From CAJQND01 sp051010055 (GTDB taxonomy: Bacteria; Pseudomonadota; Alphaproteobacteria; Rhizobiales; CAJQND01): a stretch of DNA of 64,000 nucleotides. The notes beneath the pieces were generated by a model, which saw nothing but the letters and a program-made list of their open reading frames with translations, searched no databases and was not told the DNA's origin. Every line of letters begins with the position of its first letter. Position 1 is the first letter of the stretch. The position numbers and the translations under genes are program-made. The DNA lies in the NCBI GenBank assembly GCA_051010055.1, contig JBPCVY010000044.1, positions 29,311 to 93,310 of the forward strand. The letters are read 5' to 3'. Below, piece after piece: positions 38,413 through 47,615 of the stretch.

Positions 38413-39114
38413 TTAGTTGCTGTAGCGCTGCCACAGCGCTTCGCCCGAAAGGGAATCCACAAACTCATTGTGGGCGTTTTTCTCATCATCGGTAAGCCGG
38501 CTTTTTAAGGGAACGGGCCGTTGTCCGTGGGTGGCTGTGCGCCTCACCGCTTCGGTTTTGGTTTCGATTTGGGAAACCGGGTCAATTTCCAGCCCATGCT
38601 GACGCCCGCCAATAAGCTCGACATAAACATCTGCTAGCAATTCGGAATCGAGCAACGCCCCGTGCTTGGTGCGTCCTGAATTGTCCACCCCATAGCGGCG
38701 GCAAAGAGCATCCAGTGAATTCGGCCCCATGGGATGCTTGCGCCGCGCAATGGCCAGGGTATCGAGAACCTGCTCATCAGGCACCGGAGAGACTTTCAGG
38801 TAAGACAACTCCGCATTGATAAACGCCATGTCGAAAGCGGCATTGTGAATAACCAGAACCCCATCACTGATGAATTCCAGAAACGCATCAGCAATATCAG
38901 CGAAAACCGGATGGCCCCGCAAAAATTGTTCCGAGAGCCCGTGCACATTGAATGCCTCGATGGGCATATCCCGTTCCGGGTTTATGTACTGGTGATAGAC
39001 ATTCCCTGTTGGCACGTGGTTGATGAGTTCCACCGCCCCGATTTCCACAATTCTATGCCCTTCTTCTGGTTTGAAGCCGGTGGTTTCCGTATCAAGGACA
39101 AGTTCGCGTAGCAT
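38413..39114 (-). CDS. dnaQ: DNA polymerase III epsilon subunit (proofreading exonuclease)
   Basis: DEDDh-type 3'-5' exonuclease: Exo I LVLDTETTGFKPEEGHRIVEIG, Exo II VIHNAAFDMAFIN, Exo III with HGALLDSELLADVYVEL. 233 aa; the C-terminal tail is the polymerase-binding part. It ends the coupled PDRP-maf-aroE-coaE-dnaQ run, 6 nt after coaE. Confidence 0.97.
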   Translation of the reverse strand: MLRELVLDTETTGFKPEEGHRIVEIGAVELINHVPTGNVYHQYINPERDMPIEAFNVHGLSEQFLRGHPVFADIADAFLEFISDGVLVIHNAAFDMAFINAELSYLKVSPVPDEQVLDTLAIARRKHPMGPNSLDALCRRYGVDNSGRTKHGALLDSELLADVYVELIGGRQHGLEIDPVSQIETKTEAVRRTATHGQRPVPLKSRLTDDEKNAHNEFVDSLSGEALWQRYSN

Positions 39115-39120
39115 TCAGAA

Positions 39121-39735
39121 TCAATCTTTTTCCGGCACCAGAACAGATGGTGCCAAGTCTTGCACGATTTTTTCCACTTGCTCAAATGCATGTTCAAGGC
39201 CGCGGCTTGAATCCACAACAAAATCGGCCTTTTTCCGTTTTTCTGCATCGGGAACCTGGCGCCCAAGGATTTGCTCGAGTTTTTCAGCTGTCATACCAGG
39301 ACGCGCTAGCGCGCGTTCGCGCTGAATTTCGGCAGGTGCGGAAACAACGATAACTTTATCGATTTCACCATCATACCCGGTTTCAAAAAGCAGCGGGATA
39401 TCGAGCACCACCAGGGGTTGGCCGTCAGCATTTGCATTTTTCAGAAACTCTTGCCTGGCCTTGCGCACAAGCGGATGCACGATTTTTTCCAGACGGGCAA
39501 TTGCGTCGTCGTTGCCTAGAACCAGTTTCGATAAGGCATTCCTGTCAACAACCCCATCCACCACCGCTGATGGAAATTCCGCACCGACAAGTGAAGCTCC
39601 AGCGCCACCTTTTTTGTACAAATCATGAACTGCGGCGTCTGCATCAAAGACGGGCACACCAAGTTCGCGGAACATGCGCGCTGTTTCGCTCTTGCCCATG
39701 GCAATGGAGCCTGTGAGCCCGGCAATGATCATCAC
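39121..39735 (-). CDS. coaE: Dephospho-CoA kinase
   Basis: Last step of coenzyme A synthesis. P-loop [19 protein letters not shown], with GSIAMGKS as Walker [24 protein letters not shown] and the lid [19 protein letters not shown] follow. 204 aa. Two ATGs stand in tandem; the start overlaps the aroE stop by 4 nt. Confidence 0.96.
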   Translation of the reverse strand: MMIIAGLTGSIAMGKSETARMFRELGVPVFDADAAVHDLYKKGGAGASLVGAEFPSAVVDGVVDRNALSKLVLGNDDAIARLEKIVHPLVRKARQEFLKNANADGQPLVVLDIPLLFETGYDGEIDKVIVVSAPAEIQRERALARPGMTAEKLEQILGRQVPDAEKRKKADFVVDSSRGLEHAFEQVEKIVQDLAPSVLVPEKD

Positions 39736-40577
39736 TGGGAGCCTTTCAAGCTTGCAATGACGAGATTGCGTAATTCACTTGTTACTTCCGGACGTTTCCC
39801 AAACCAAAGCTCAAAGCCGGGCACAGCCTGATGAAGCAACATGCCAAGACCGTCCACGCAAAACAAACCCCGGGCGCGGGCGCGGCGCAGCAAATCTGTT
39901 TCAAGTGGCGTGTAGACAATATCGTAAACCACGCTGTTATCGGGCATCCCTGCAAGTTCAATTTCCAGCGCCCGGTTACCTGTCATCCCAAGGGCAGTTG
40001 TGGTGACAAGAAGCCCCGCATCACCAAGCACCTCGGCGCGCTTTACCCAATCGAAAACTTTCAAGCTACTATCAAGGGTGAGGGCCAATTCGACGGCGCG
40101 CTCTCTTGTGCGGTTCACAATCCGGATATCTTCAACACCTTCATCGATAAGCGCACCGGCGATGGCGCGGGCGGCACCACCCGCTCCAAGGATAACTGCT
40201 GCACCGGCATTTGGCTTCCAACCCGGCAAACATTCTTTCAAATGAGCGAGAAATCCATACCCGTCAGTGCTGGTTGCCCGAACCGTTCCGTTCTCAGAAT
40301 AAATGGTGTTCACCGCGCCAAGTCTGCGGGCAATTTCATCTGTTTCGGATATGCAATGAAATGCGGTTTCCTTAAAAGGAATGGTCACATTCGCGCCGGT
40401 AAAACCGCTATCTGTGAATGTGCGAAAGAAGTCTTCGCTCTCCTGCGGTTCCAGGGGAATGAGCTCATATAAGCCTTCAATTCCATATTTTTTCAGCCAG
40501 TAATTATGGATAACAGGTGAGCGTGAATGTTTTACCGGCCAGCCGATTACCCCTGCCCGGACTTGTCTACTAGGCAT
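39732..40577 (-). CDS. aroE: Shikimate dehydrogenase
   Basis: NADPH-dependent reduction of dehydroshikimate. Substrate-binding [19 protein letters not shown], catalytic Lys in [13 protein letters not shown], the NADP Rossmann motif [16 protein letters not shown] and IVNRTRERA. About 281 aa. The frame runs upstream into maf, but the ATG at 40577, which overlaps the maf stop by 8 nt, gives the usual N-terminus. Confidence 0.96.
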   Translation of the reverse strand: MPSRQVRAGVIGWPVKHSRSPVIHNYWLKKYGIEGLYELIPLEPQESEDFFRTFTDSGFTGANVTIPFKETAFHCISETDEIARRLGAVNTIYSENGTVRATSTDGYGFLAHLKECLPGWKPNAGAAVILGAGGAARAIAGALIDEGVEDIRIVNRTRERAVELALTLDSSLKVFDWVKRAEVLGDAGLLVTTTALGMTGNRALEIELAGMPDNSVVYDIVYTPLETDLLRRARARGLFCVDGLGMLLHQAVPGFELWFGKRPEVTSELRNLVIASLKGSQ

Positions 40578-41181
40578 AAAGTACATCCATTTTCCGCAGT
40601 TGGCCGAGCAGCGGTAACAGCGGAAGCCCGAGAATTGTAAAATAGTCGCCTTCGACTTTTTCAAAAAGCTGACTGCCAAGCCCTTCCAGCTTATAGCCCC
40701 CAACGCTTTCAGTTACCGTATCGCCCATGGCGGCCAAGTAATATCCCAAAAACTCATTGGAAAAATCGCACATTGTAAGATTCGCATGCGCAGTGAATGA
40801 CCATTCGGTTGCGCCGCGCCTTGAAACTGCCACTGCGGAAATCAACTCATGTGTCTTGCCCCGCAGGGTGACAAGCTGATCGCGCGCTTCGTATTTGTTT
40901 CGCGGCTTGTCATAAACATCACCGTTGAGAACCAGAACCTGGTCAGCGCCAATAACCGGTGTGCCGCCATGGTTTTCGGAGATGGAGTTGGCTTTAGATT
41001 GCGCCAGAATATCTGCGAAATCGGCCGCTGAAATGGATTGATCTTCAGAAAGAATGGCTGTCTTGACAACGTTTTCATCTATTGAAGCGGGAATAGCCTT
41101 AACTTCCAGCCCGGCATTTTGCAGAAGGTTGACGCGCGCAGCACTTTTCGAAGCCAGAATAACTTTTTCACGTACCATCAT
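40570..41181 (-). CDS. Maf-family nucleoside triphosphate pyrophosphatase
   Basis: 203 residues with the Maf opening ILASKSAARVNLLQNAGL, the catalytic GADQVLVLNGDVYDKPR, and VGGYKLEGLGSQLFEKVEGDYFTILGLPL (quoted in family terms). Maf proteins hydrolyse non-canonical or UTP/dTTP/m7GTP nucleotides; the exact substrate cannot be told. Its start overlaps the PDRP stop by 4 nt and its end overlaps aroE. Confidence 0.94.
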   Translation of the reverse strand: MMVREKVILASKSAARVNLLQNAGLEVKAIPASIDENVVKTAILSEDQSISAADFADILAQSKANSISENHGGTPVIGADQVLVLNGDVYDKPRNKYEARDQLVTLRGKTHELISAVAVSRRGATEWSFTAHANLTMCDFSNEFLGYYLAAMGDTVTESVGGYKLEGLGSQLFEKVEGDYFTILGLPLLPLLGQLRKMDVLYA

Positions 41182-42023
41182 GATACCACTACGCCTCTCT
41201 TTTGCCGGTCGTTCAGGAGATTTAAAATAGCGGCTGCGGTCTCTTCAATAGAGCGCCGGGTTACGTCGATAAGCGGCCAGTCATTCTTTGTGCATAGTTT
41301 TCGCGCATGAACCAGCTCGTCCGCTATCACATCTTTATCCGCATAATTTGTCTGGCGTGCTTCGTTGATCGATAACAACCGGTTACGTCGTATCTGTGCG
41401 ATACGTTGCGGGCTTGCCACCAGCCCGACCACAAACGGCCCTTTGAGAGTCTCCAAGTTTTCCGGCAAGGGTATACCCGGAACAAGTGGAACATTCGCCG
41501 TTTTGACACCGCGGTTCGCCAGGTAGATGCTGGTGGGTGTTTTGGATGTGCGGCTGATACCGACTATGATAATGTCAGCCTCGGCCAAATTTTCCGTATG
41601 CTGACCATCATCGTGCATCATTGTAAAGTTCATAGCTTCGATGCGGCTGAAGTACTCGGCATCCATTGCATGCTGGCCACCCATTTGGGGCTGTGATTTC
41701 GCGTTAAGATATGATGCCAGTGCGCTGATGACCGGATCAAGGATGGAAATTGCCGGAACATCAAGCTTGCTGCAGGCATTTTCAAGCTCACGGCGCAGTC
41801 CATCGTCAACCATGGTGTAAAGAACGATCCCTGGATTGTCTTCGATGTTCCGGAGCACCCGCTGCAGCTGGCGCTGCGATCTTACAAGAGCATAGATATG
41901 CTCAATGGGCTGGAAGTTTGAATAGTGGGCAGTCGCAGCTCGCGCCACCGTGTTTAATGTCTCGCCTGTAGCATCGGACACGAGGTGAATATGGAAAAAT
42001 GACCTGGGTATATCCGTGCTCAT
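41178..42023 (-). CDS. PEP synthase / pyruvate phosphate dikinase regulatory protein (DUF299)
   Basis: Bifunctional serine/threonine kinase and pyrophosphorylase that switches PpdK or PpsA off and on. FFHIHLVSDATGETLNTVARA opens the fold, and the P-loop-like VGISRTSKTPTSIYLANRG (about residue 150) is diagnostic. 281 aa. In Caulobacter the homologous gene is the first next to the origin; here too it borders the AT-rich origin-like gap and heads the maf-aroE-coaE-dnaQ run. Confidence 0.94.
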   Translation of the reverse strand: MSTDIPRSFFHIHLVSDATGETLNTVARAATAHYSNFQPIEHIYALVRSQRQLQRVLRNIEDNPGIVLYTMVDDGLRRELENACSKLDVPAISILDPVISALASYLNAKSQPQMGGQHAMDAEYFSRIEAMNFTMMHDDGQHTENLAEADIIIVGISRTSKTPTSIYLANRGVKTANVPLVPGIPLPENLETLKGPFVVGLVASPQRIAQIRRNRLLSINEARQTNYADKDVIADELVHARKLCTKNDWPLIDVTRRSIEETAAAILNLLNDRQKRGVVVS

Positions 42024-42311
42024 TTTATCCGTACTTTCTGTTCAAACCTGTGAAGAACTCTTGGCCGTTAACCATTGCTAAACTATCTTTCCCGGACCCG
42101 CATAATGTTTTCCAAAGACAAATTCGAGTGGACAACGCTATCACCAGATCCGGATAAACTCTCACCTACCCTATTAACGGCCTCACATCCTGTGTAGAAT
42201 TTTTTCTCCTAGAATGGAAGAAATCTGTAACACATTGTTTTATAGAAATTTTCTTTTCCAAAACTACCAACACAGTAATCCTCGCAATTCAATGTGGAAA
42301 TTTCTCTTCCT

Positions 42312-42352
42312 GTTGGATAAATGTGGATGAAATACAATCCACACGATCCACA
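42312..42352. promoter_or_regulatory. Cluster of DnaA-box-like 9-mers
   Basis: Compared with TTATCCACA/TGTGGATAA: GTTGGATAA (42312-42320, 7/9), TGTGGATGA (42322-42330, 8/9), then CAATCCACA (42335-42343, 7/9) and CGATCCACA (42344-42352, 7/9), the last two as adjacent direct repeats in opposite orientation to the first two. A weaker TGTGGAAAT stands at 42293. None is a perfect E. coli-type box, as is common in alphaproteobacterial origins. Confidence 0.6.
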
Positions 42353-42369
42353 CCGCAACAACATCAACA

Positions 42370-42384
42370 TTAATAGATTCTTAA
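42370..42384. promoter_or_regulatory. Perfect CtrA box (TTAA-N7-TTAA) with internal GANTC site
   Basis: TTAA-TAGATTC-TTAA matches the full CtrA consensus. Its spacer contains GATTC (42376-42380), a GANTC site of the CcrM methyltransferase. It lies 46 nt upstream of the hemE ATG and 18 nt from the DnaA-box cluster. In Caulobacter CtrA boxes silence the origin and overlap a hemE promoter. A degenerate TTAA-N7-TAAA also stands at 42068-42082. Confidence 0.65.
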
Positions 42385-42429
42385 TTGTTCTGATAAGTTT
42401 AGAACGCCCCTACGGAGTTAGTCGCGACA

Positions 42430-43482
42430 ATGAATGCCCAACCACGCAAGGCCCTTCTCGATGTGCTGACACTAAAGGTGCCAGAGCGCCTACCGGTTTG
42501 GATGATGCGGCAAGCTGGGCGTTATTTGCCAGAATACCGGGCAACCCGTGAAGAGGCCGGTTCGTTTCTGGATCTGTGTTATACACCAGCACTGGCTGAA
42601 GAAGTGACATTACAGCCACTTAGGCGTTTTGATTTTGACGCGGCCATTGTGTTTGCAGATATTCTGCTGGTTCCGCACGCTCTTGGACAAGATGTTGGTT
42701 TCAAGGAAGGAACCGGGCCTGTGTTGGATCCCATCCGGGATGGGGCAAAGCTTGCAGTGCTTGGAACTGACAATGCAAAAGCTCATCTGGCCCCTGTTTG
42801 TGAAACACTGGACCGGTTGTCAAAGAGCCTTCCCGACCATGTTGCTTTGATAGGTTTTTGCGGCGCGCCGTGGACGGTTGCTACATACATGATTGAAGGA
42901 GGCACAAGCCGCGACAGGAAGCTAGCGCGCCTGGCAGCCTGGTCTGCAATTGGGGATGAGAGCCACTGGTTCAACCAGATGTTGGAATTGCTGGTAGAGA
43001 GCTCTACAGTCTATTTGAACGCTCAGATCGAAGCCGGCGCGGAGGTTGTCCAGATATTCGAAACATGGGCGAGCGATCTGCCACCGCTTTTGTTCAAGAA
43101 ATATTGCTGTGAGCCGGTTGCTAAGATTGTTGCCGGAGTGGCCAAGGAAAATCCGCACGTGCCGGTTATTGGTTTTCCCCGCGCGGCCGGGCCAGGCATT
43201 GAAATGTTTGTCAATGCAACAGGTGTGAACGGGTTAGGTGTTGATTCGTCGATAACGATTGAACAGGCCCGGGAACTGGCTGGCGGTTCGGTGGTGCTGC
43301 AGGGAAATCTCGATCCCTTATGCTTGCTGAACGGTGGTGATGTTTTGGAAAGCCAGGTTCAGGCTATCCTGGCTTCATGTGAATCGTCGAAGCATGTGTT
43401 TAATCTGGGCCACGGAATTCTGCCTGAAACGCCAGTGGAGAATGTAGAAAAAATGCTGTCGATAATCAGAAGTCAAAGTTAG
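42430..43482 (+). CDS. hemE: Uroporphyrinogen decarboxylase
   Basis: Converts uroporphyrinogen III to coproporphyrinogen III in haem synthesis. N-terminal signature PVWMMRQAGRYLPEYRATR (substrate-binding Arg pair), FADILLVPHALG with the catalytic-site Asp, GFCGAPWTVATYMIEGG (second signature), QGNLDP and FNLGHGILPETP. 350 aa. It is the first gene right of the origin-like gap; hemJ, also for haem, follows at 20 nt. Confidence 0.97.
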   Translation: MNAQPRKALLDVLTLKVPERLPVWMMRQAGRYLPEYRATREEAGSFLDLCYTPALAEEVTLQPLRRFDFDAAIVFADILLVPHALGQDVGFKEGTGPVLDPIRDGAKLAVLGTDNAKAHLAPVCETLDRLSKSLPDHVALIGFCGAPWTVATYMIEGGTSRDRKLARLAAWSAIGDESHWFNQMLELLVESSTVYLNAQIEAGAEVVQIFETWASDLPPLLFKKYCCEPVAKIVAGVAKENPHVPVIGFPRAAGPGIEMFVNATGVNGLGVDSSITIEQARELAGGSVVLQGNLDPLCLLNGGDVLESQVQAILASCESSKHVFNLGHGILPETPVENVEKMLSIIRSQS

Positions 43483-43502
43483 AACGGGTAAGGCGCACTA
43501 TT

Positions 43503-43943
43503 ATGCTTTCTGATTATTATCTTTGGATCAAAGCTTTCCACATTATTTCGGTCATCTCCTGGATGGCGGGACTTCTCTATTTGCCGAGATTGTTTGTTTA
43601 TCATGCTAACGCTGTTAAAGGCTCCATTCAGTCTGAAACATTCAAGATTATGGAGCGGCGGCTTCTCAAAGCAATCATGAATCCGGCAATGATAGCCAGT
43701 TGGGTATTCGGATTGGGTTTGCTTTTTTCTGGTGCTGTCGACATTTCTAGTGACATCTGGATTCACGTGAAGCTGCTGCTTGTGATTGTTTTGAGTGGTT
43801 TTCACATGTTCTTAGCCCGTGTCGTTAAGAAATTTACAGCTGATAAAAATGATAAACCTGAAAAGTACTATCGGATTTTAAATGAAGTGCCGACGGCGCT
43901 GATGTTTGGCATAGTATTTCTGGCAATTTTAAAACCTTTTTAA
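43503..43943 (+). CDS. hemJ: Protoporphyrinogen IX oxidase HemJ
   Basis: 146-residue membrane protein with four helices, the HemJ pattern: WIKAFHIISVISWMAGLLYLPRLFVYHA with the conserved His and the Arg, MERRLLKAIMNPAMI, WIHVKLLLVIVLSGFHM with a second His, and RILNEVPTALMFGIVFLAI. It oxidises protoporphyrinogen IX. The codons are visibly more AT-rich than those of most genes in the window. It forms a haem pair with hemE. Confidence 0.95.
   Translation: MLSDYYLWIKAFHIISVISWMAGLLYLPRLFVYHANAVKGSIQSETFKIMERRLLKAIMNPAMIASWVFGLGLLFSGAVDISSDIWIHVKLLLVIVLSGFHMFLARVVKKFTADKNDKPEKYYRILNEVPTALMFGIVFLAILKPF
43929..43943. promoter_or_regulatory. Second TTAA-N7-TTAA motif, at the hemJ stop codon
   Basis: TTAA-AACCTTT-TTAA is a perfect CtrA-type spacing but spans the last hemJ codons including the stop, in AT-rich sequence 245 nt upstream of rho. 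It may be real or chance; no GANTC site lies within it. Confidence 0.3.
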
Positions 43944-44188
43944 TTGTTCGCCCATCGTTTCGACATTTGTGTTAAACTTGTCTTTGCAACACGGATCAAA
44001 GTGTGTATAGGTGTGCCGTCTTTTTGATCGGTTCTAAGATTCGAATAGATGTTGTGTTTTTAAAACAACGCACCGGACCGGTCACTTTCAAGGAACAAAA
44101 AACAGCGCTGGCACACCTGCTCAACGCATGTACGTATGTCTGGCCTCACCCCTCGTGTTGATTTCGAATATCCATATGGATTCCCGGT
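43944..44188 (+). promoter_or_regulatory. rho upstream leader region
   Basis: 245 nt without a gene between hemJ and rho. It contains the 12-nt palindrome ATCCATATGGAT (44170-44181), 8 nt before the rho ATG, covering the likely ribosome-binding region, and no clear Shine-Dalgarno. E. coli rho is autoregulated by attenuation in its leader; a similar use of this region is plausible but not shown. Confidence 0.35.
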
Positions 44189-45472
44189 ATGAGTGACATA
44201 AAAGAACTTACAGAGATCAAACTTTACGATTTGAAACGTAAATCGCCGACCGAACTTCTCAATCTTGCTGAAGAACTCAATGTTGAAAATGCCAGCACCA
44301 TGCGTAAGCAGGAGCTGATGTTTGCAATCTTGAAAAATTATGCTGAGCAGGATGTTGAGATTATCGGTGAAGGTGTTGTCGAGGTTCTGCAGGACGGTTT
44401 TGGGTTTCTGCGCTCGCCGGATGCGAACTACTTGCCAGGTCCTGATGATATTTATGTTAGCCCGAGCCAAATCCGTAAGTTCAGCTTGCGCACCGGGGAT
44501 TCAGTAGAAGGCGAAATTCGTAGCCCCAAAGACGGAGAGCGCTATTTCGCTCTGCTAAAAGTCAATACCATCAACTTTGAAGATCCTGAAAAAGCGCGCC
44601 ACAAGGTGCACTTTGACAATCTTACCCCGCTTTATCCTGATGAACGGATCGAAATGGAAATTGCCGATCCGACAGTCAAGGACAAGAGTGCGCGGGTTAT
44701 CGATTTGGTTGCGCCATTGGGTAAGGGCCAGCGCGGGCTGATTGTGGCGCCGCCACGTACTGGTAAGACGGTGCTTCTTCAAAACATCGCCCATTCGATT
44801 ACGTCAAACCATCCTGAATGCTATCTCATCGTTCTGCTGATTGATGAACGTCCCGAAGAAGTCACCGACATGCAGCGCTCGGTGAAGGGTGAAGTTATCA
44901 GCTCTACATTTGATGAGCCGGCAACCCGCCACGTTCAGGTGGCTGAGATGGTCATCGAAAAGGCCAAGCGCCTCGTTGAACATGGCCGTGATGTGGTTAT
45001 TTTGCTCGATTCTATCACCCGTCTTGGCCGCGCCTATAACACGGTTGTTCCTTCCTCAGGCAAGGTGCTCACCGGCGGTGTTGATGCGAACGCCTTGCAG
45101 CGCCCGAAACGGTTCTTTGGTGCTGCCCGCAATATCGAGGAAGGCGGTTCGCTTACGATTATTGCAACCGCGCTTATCGACACCGGAAGCCGTATGGACG
45201 AAGTTATCTTCGAAGAGTTCAAGGGTACGGGTAACTCCGAGCTTATTCTCGACCGCAAAGTTGCAGACAAACGCGTGTTCCCGGCAATCGACATCACCCG
45301 CTCCGGTACCCGCAAGGAAGAGCTGCTGGTCGATCCGTTGACATTGAAGAAAATGTATGTCCTGCGCCGCATTCTCAACCCCATGGGCACTGTGGACGGT
45401 ATCGAGTTTCTGCTCGACAAGCTCAAGCAGACGAAGAGCAATGATGAGTTCTTCGATTCGATGAATACCTAG
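44189..45472 (+). CDS. rho: Transcription termination factor Rho
   Basis: Hexameric RNA helicase ending transcription. N-terminal helix bundle ([25 protein letters not shown]), cold-shock-like RNA-binding domain ([29 protein letters not shown]) and the RecA-like ATPase: Walker [17 protein letters not shown], Walker [18 protein letters not shown], and the Q-loop/R-loop [26 protein letters not shown]. 427 aa, without an insert. It is followed by the convergent DUF255 gene at 11 nt. Confidence 0.98.
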   Translation: MSDIKELTEIKLYDLKRKSPTELLNLAEELNVENASTMRKQELMFAILKNYAEQDVEIIGEGVVEVLQDGFGFLRSPDANYLPGPDDIYVSPSQIRKFSLRTGDSVEGEIRSPKDGERYFALLKVNTINFEDPEKARHKVHFDNLTPLYPDERIEMEIADPTVKDKSARVIDLVAPLGKGQRGLIVAPPRTGKTVLLQNIAHSITSNHPECYLIVLLIDERPEEVTDMQRSVKGEVISSTFDEPATRHVQVAEMVIEKAKRLVEHGRDVVILLDSITRLGRAYNTVVPSSGKVLTGGVDANALQRPKRFFGAARNIEEGGSLTIIATALIDTGSRMDEVIFEEFKGTGNSELILDRKVADKRVFPAIDITRSGTRKEELLVDPLTLKKMYVLRRILNPMGTVDGIEFLLDKLKQTKSNDEFFDSMNT

Positions 45473-45483
45473 GCTGGTTGCGT

Positions 45484-47496
45484 TTAAGGTGACGGCGCCT
45501 GTACGTTGATGGCAGGTGGAATATCTTCTACATCGGTAATGGGCAGCGAGCAGGTTTGTCCCTTGCAGATAAAAAGGGCGTCCTTTTGGGCGCCCATTTT
45601 TGATTGGGCCGGATGATCGGCGGGAAGTTCAGTGCTCTTGCGAATTCGGAATAGAAATCGTGTGGGCCTGGCATCATTCAGGATGGCGCGTTGCAGGTCG
45701 TTTGCTTTCTTGCCGCTGCCAATGAGAACATGCTGCTCCAGGTTCACGAAGTCCTCAAAACCATTTGCAAAACCGGCATGGGCAACAATGTTGGCGAGAG
45801 CTTCAGGAGCAAAATGGCTGATGAGCAAATCCCCGCGTTGCCGGTATTCTTCATCCCCCGTCAGGACATAAAGACGGATGAGGTTTTTCAACATGGTGGC
45901 GTTTGCGTTTGGCACAGCGTCATCATGGGCGGCAAGGGTGCGGCGAATGACGTCTGTAGCTTCGGAATGGGTGAAAAAATAGCCGCCGGTTTGCTCGTTC
46001 CAGTATGAGGTGTTGAGTTCTTTCGTCCAGGCGACGGCATCTTCAAGGAATTCGTTCTTAACCGTCAGCTCATAAAGGGCAAGGGCTGCCTTTATCATAT
46101 TTGCATAGCCATCAGCAGTTGCCCGGTAGCGGGTTTTGCCGTCCCGGTAGCTCTGTAAAAATCCTTTCGGCTTCCACAAAAGATTTTTGATGCCGTTAAA
46201 TGCAGCCTCCGCAAGAGCGCGCCAATCGTTCCGTTCGAAAACAAGGGCGCATTCGGCAAGGGTTGAAATCATCAAGCCGTTCCAGTCAGTGAGTATCTTG
46301 TCGTCAAGGCCCGGGCGGATGCGTTTCTCACGCTCGGCTAAAAGCTTGACCCTGCTTTCTTGGAACGTGTCTGAAAATTTTTCCCCGATGGTATGAAGCC
46401 TGTTGGGAATCGATTTGCCTTCCCAGTTTCCTTCATCCGTTATGTCAAATGCGGCACAGAATGTGTCATTTTCAACTCCAAGCACTTTTGTAACTTCGAA
46501 TTTTTGCCAAACATAGAACCTACCCTCTTCGCCTTCCGAATCTGCATCCAAACTGGCCGCAAAAGTGCCTTCCTCGGTAATCATCTCCCGTTCCAGCCAT
46601 GTGATGGTTTCTTCGATTCGCTGCCGGAACAACTCATTCTTTGTGTGCTGCCAGGCAGATGCGAGCAATGAAAGAATCTGCGCATTGTCGTAGAGCATCT
46701 TTTCAAAATGTGGCACCAGCCAGTCCGCATCCACTGAATACCGGGCGAACCCTCCGCCGATGTGATCGTAAATTCCGCCCTGGCAAATATTCTGCAGGGT
46801 AACGAAGGTTGCGCCTTTTGAAATTTCGTTGCCGGTTCGGGCGAAATGCCGCCACAGGAATTCGAACAACTGGGCTTGAGGGAACTTTGGAGCACCCTGA
46901 ATGCCGCCGCGCTGCATGTCTACGATGCCATGGACCCGCCCGGCTGCAGTATCCAGTAACTCGATTGTCAGGTCTTCAGTTGTGGAGATGCGGGGCTGGC
47001 GGCTCAGGGCCTGGGTAAGCGCCTTTGCATTGTTCGCAATTTTTTCTGGCTGGGTTTTATAGACTTCAGAAATCTGTGTCAGCACATTGGTAAATGACGG
47101 CCGGCCATATTGAGCTGCTTTTGGAAAATATGTGCCGCCCCAAAAAGGCTCGCGCTCAGGCGTGAGAAACATTGTGAGCGGCCATCCGCCCGGCTCGCCC
47201 AGGTGCTGCAAGGCTTCCATATAAATCTTATCAATGTCAGGGCGTTCTTCCCTGTCGAGCTTGATGTTTATAAAGAACTCATTCATCATCGCAGCGGTTT
47301 CGGTGTCTTCGAAACTTTCATGGGCCATGACATGGCACCAGTGGCACGCGGCATAGCCAACGGACAAAAGAATAGGTTTGTTTTGCGCCTTGGCCGCCTC
47401 AAAAGCCTCGTCACCCCAGGGATACCAGTGGACGGGATTATCTTTGTGCTGCAAAAGGTATGGGCTTGGCTCGGATGCGAGGTGGTTGTGTGACAT
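45484..47496 (-). CDS. Thioredoxin-like DUF255 protein (SPATA20/YyaL family)
   Basis: 670 residues. N-terminal thioredoxin-like domain with [20 protein letters not shown] and the redox motif [16 protein letters not shown]; the middle and end form an (alpha/alpha)6 barrel like N-acylglucosamine epimerases ([37 protein letters not shown]). Near the C-terminus [10 protein letters not shown] adds a cysteine pair. The reaction is unknown. The start at 47496 ([17 protein letters not shown]) is the family N-terminus; the frame is open 50 codons farther. Confidence 0.93.
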   Translation of the reverse strand: MSHNHLASEPSPYLLQHKDNPVHWYPWGDEAFEAAKAQNKPILLSVGYAACHWCHVMAHESFEDTETAAMMNEFFINIKLDREERPDIDKIYMEALQHLGEPGGWPLTMFLTPEREPFWGGTYFPKAAQYGRPSFTNVLTQISEVYKTQPEKIANNAKALTQALSRQPRISTTEDLTIELLDTAAGRVHGIVDMQRGGIQGAPKFPQAQLFEFLWRHFARTGNEISKGATFVTLQNICQGGIYDHIGGGFARYSVDADWLVPHFEKMLYDNAQILSLLASAWQHTKNELFRQRIEETITWLEREMITEEGTFAASLDADSEGEEGRFYVWQKFEVTKVLGVENDTFCAAFDITDEGNWEGKSIPNRLHTIGEKFSDTFQESRVKLLAEREKRIRPGLDDKILTDWNGLMISTLAECALVFERNDWRALAEAAFNGIKNLLWKPKGFLQSYRDGKTRYRATADGYANMIKAALALYELTVKNEFLEDAVAWTKELNTSYWNEQTGGYFFTHSEATDVIRRTLAAHDDAVPNANATMLKNLIRLYVLTGDEEYRQRGDLLISHFAPEALANIVAHAGFANGFEDFVNLEQHVLIGSGKKANDLQRAILNDARPTRFLFRIRKSTELPADHPAQSKMGAQKDALFICKGQTCSLPITDVEDIPPAINVQAPSP

Positions 47497-47615
47497 GTGC
47501 CGGCTAATTTTTGTTAAGGGTGTGCCCACGGTACCCCGCCCGACCCTCCAGGCAAGAAAATTGTGCTTCAATATGCGGAAAATCCGATTCGCATGCGTAA
47601 CAAAGAACCGGTTCC

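Larger units (their letters stand above)
42024..42429. other. Predicted chromosomal replication origin (oriC)
   Basis: This 406-nt gap between the PDRP gene and hemE, the longest in the window, has no ORF and is AT-rich, especially 42195-42300 (runs such as TTTTTTCT and ATTTTCTTTTCC), a plausible unwinding element. It holds DnaA-box-like 9-mers, most clearly at 42312-42352, and a CtrA-type box with a GANTC site at 42370-42384. The gene context is that of the Caulobacter origin (hemE on one side, the PDRP-maf-aroE-coaE-dnaQ run on the other), and gene orientation mostly changes from minus to plus here. Origin function is an inference from position plus motifs. A hemE promoter must also lie in it. 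Confidence 0.8.

Noticed and set aside
42068..42082. Additional CtrA box in the origin gap
   Set aside because: TTAA-N7-TAAA has a mismatch in the second half; too weak to list as a site.
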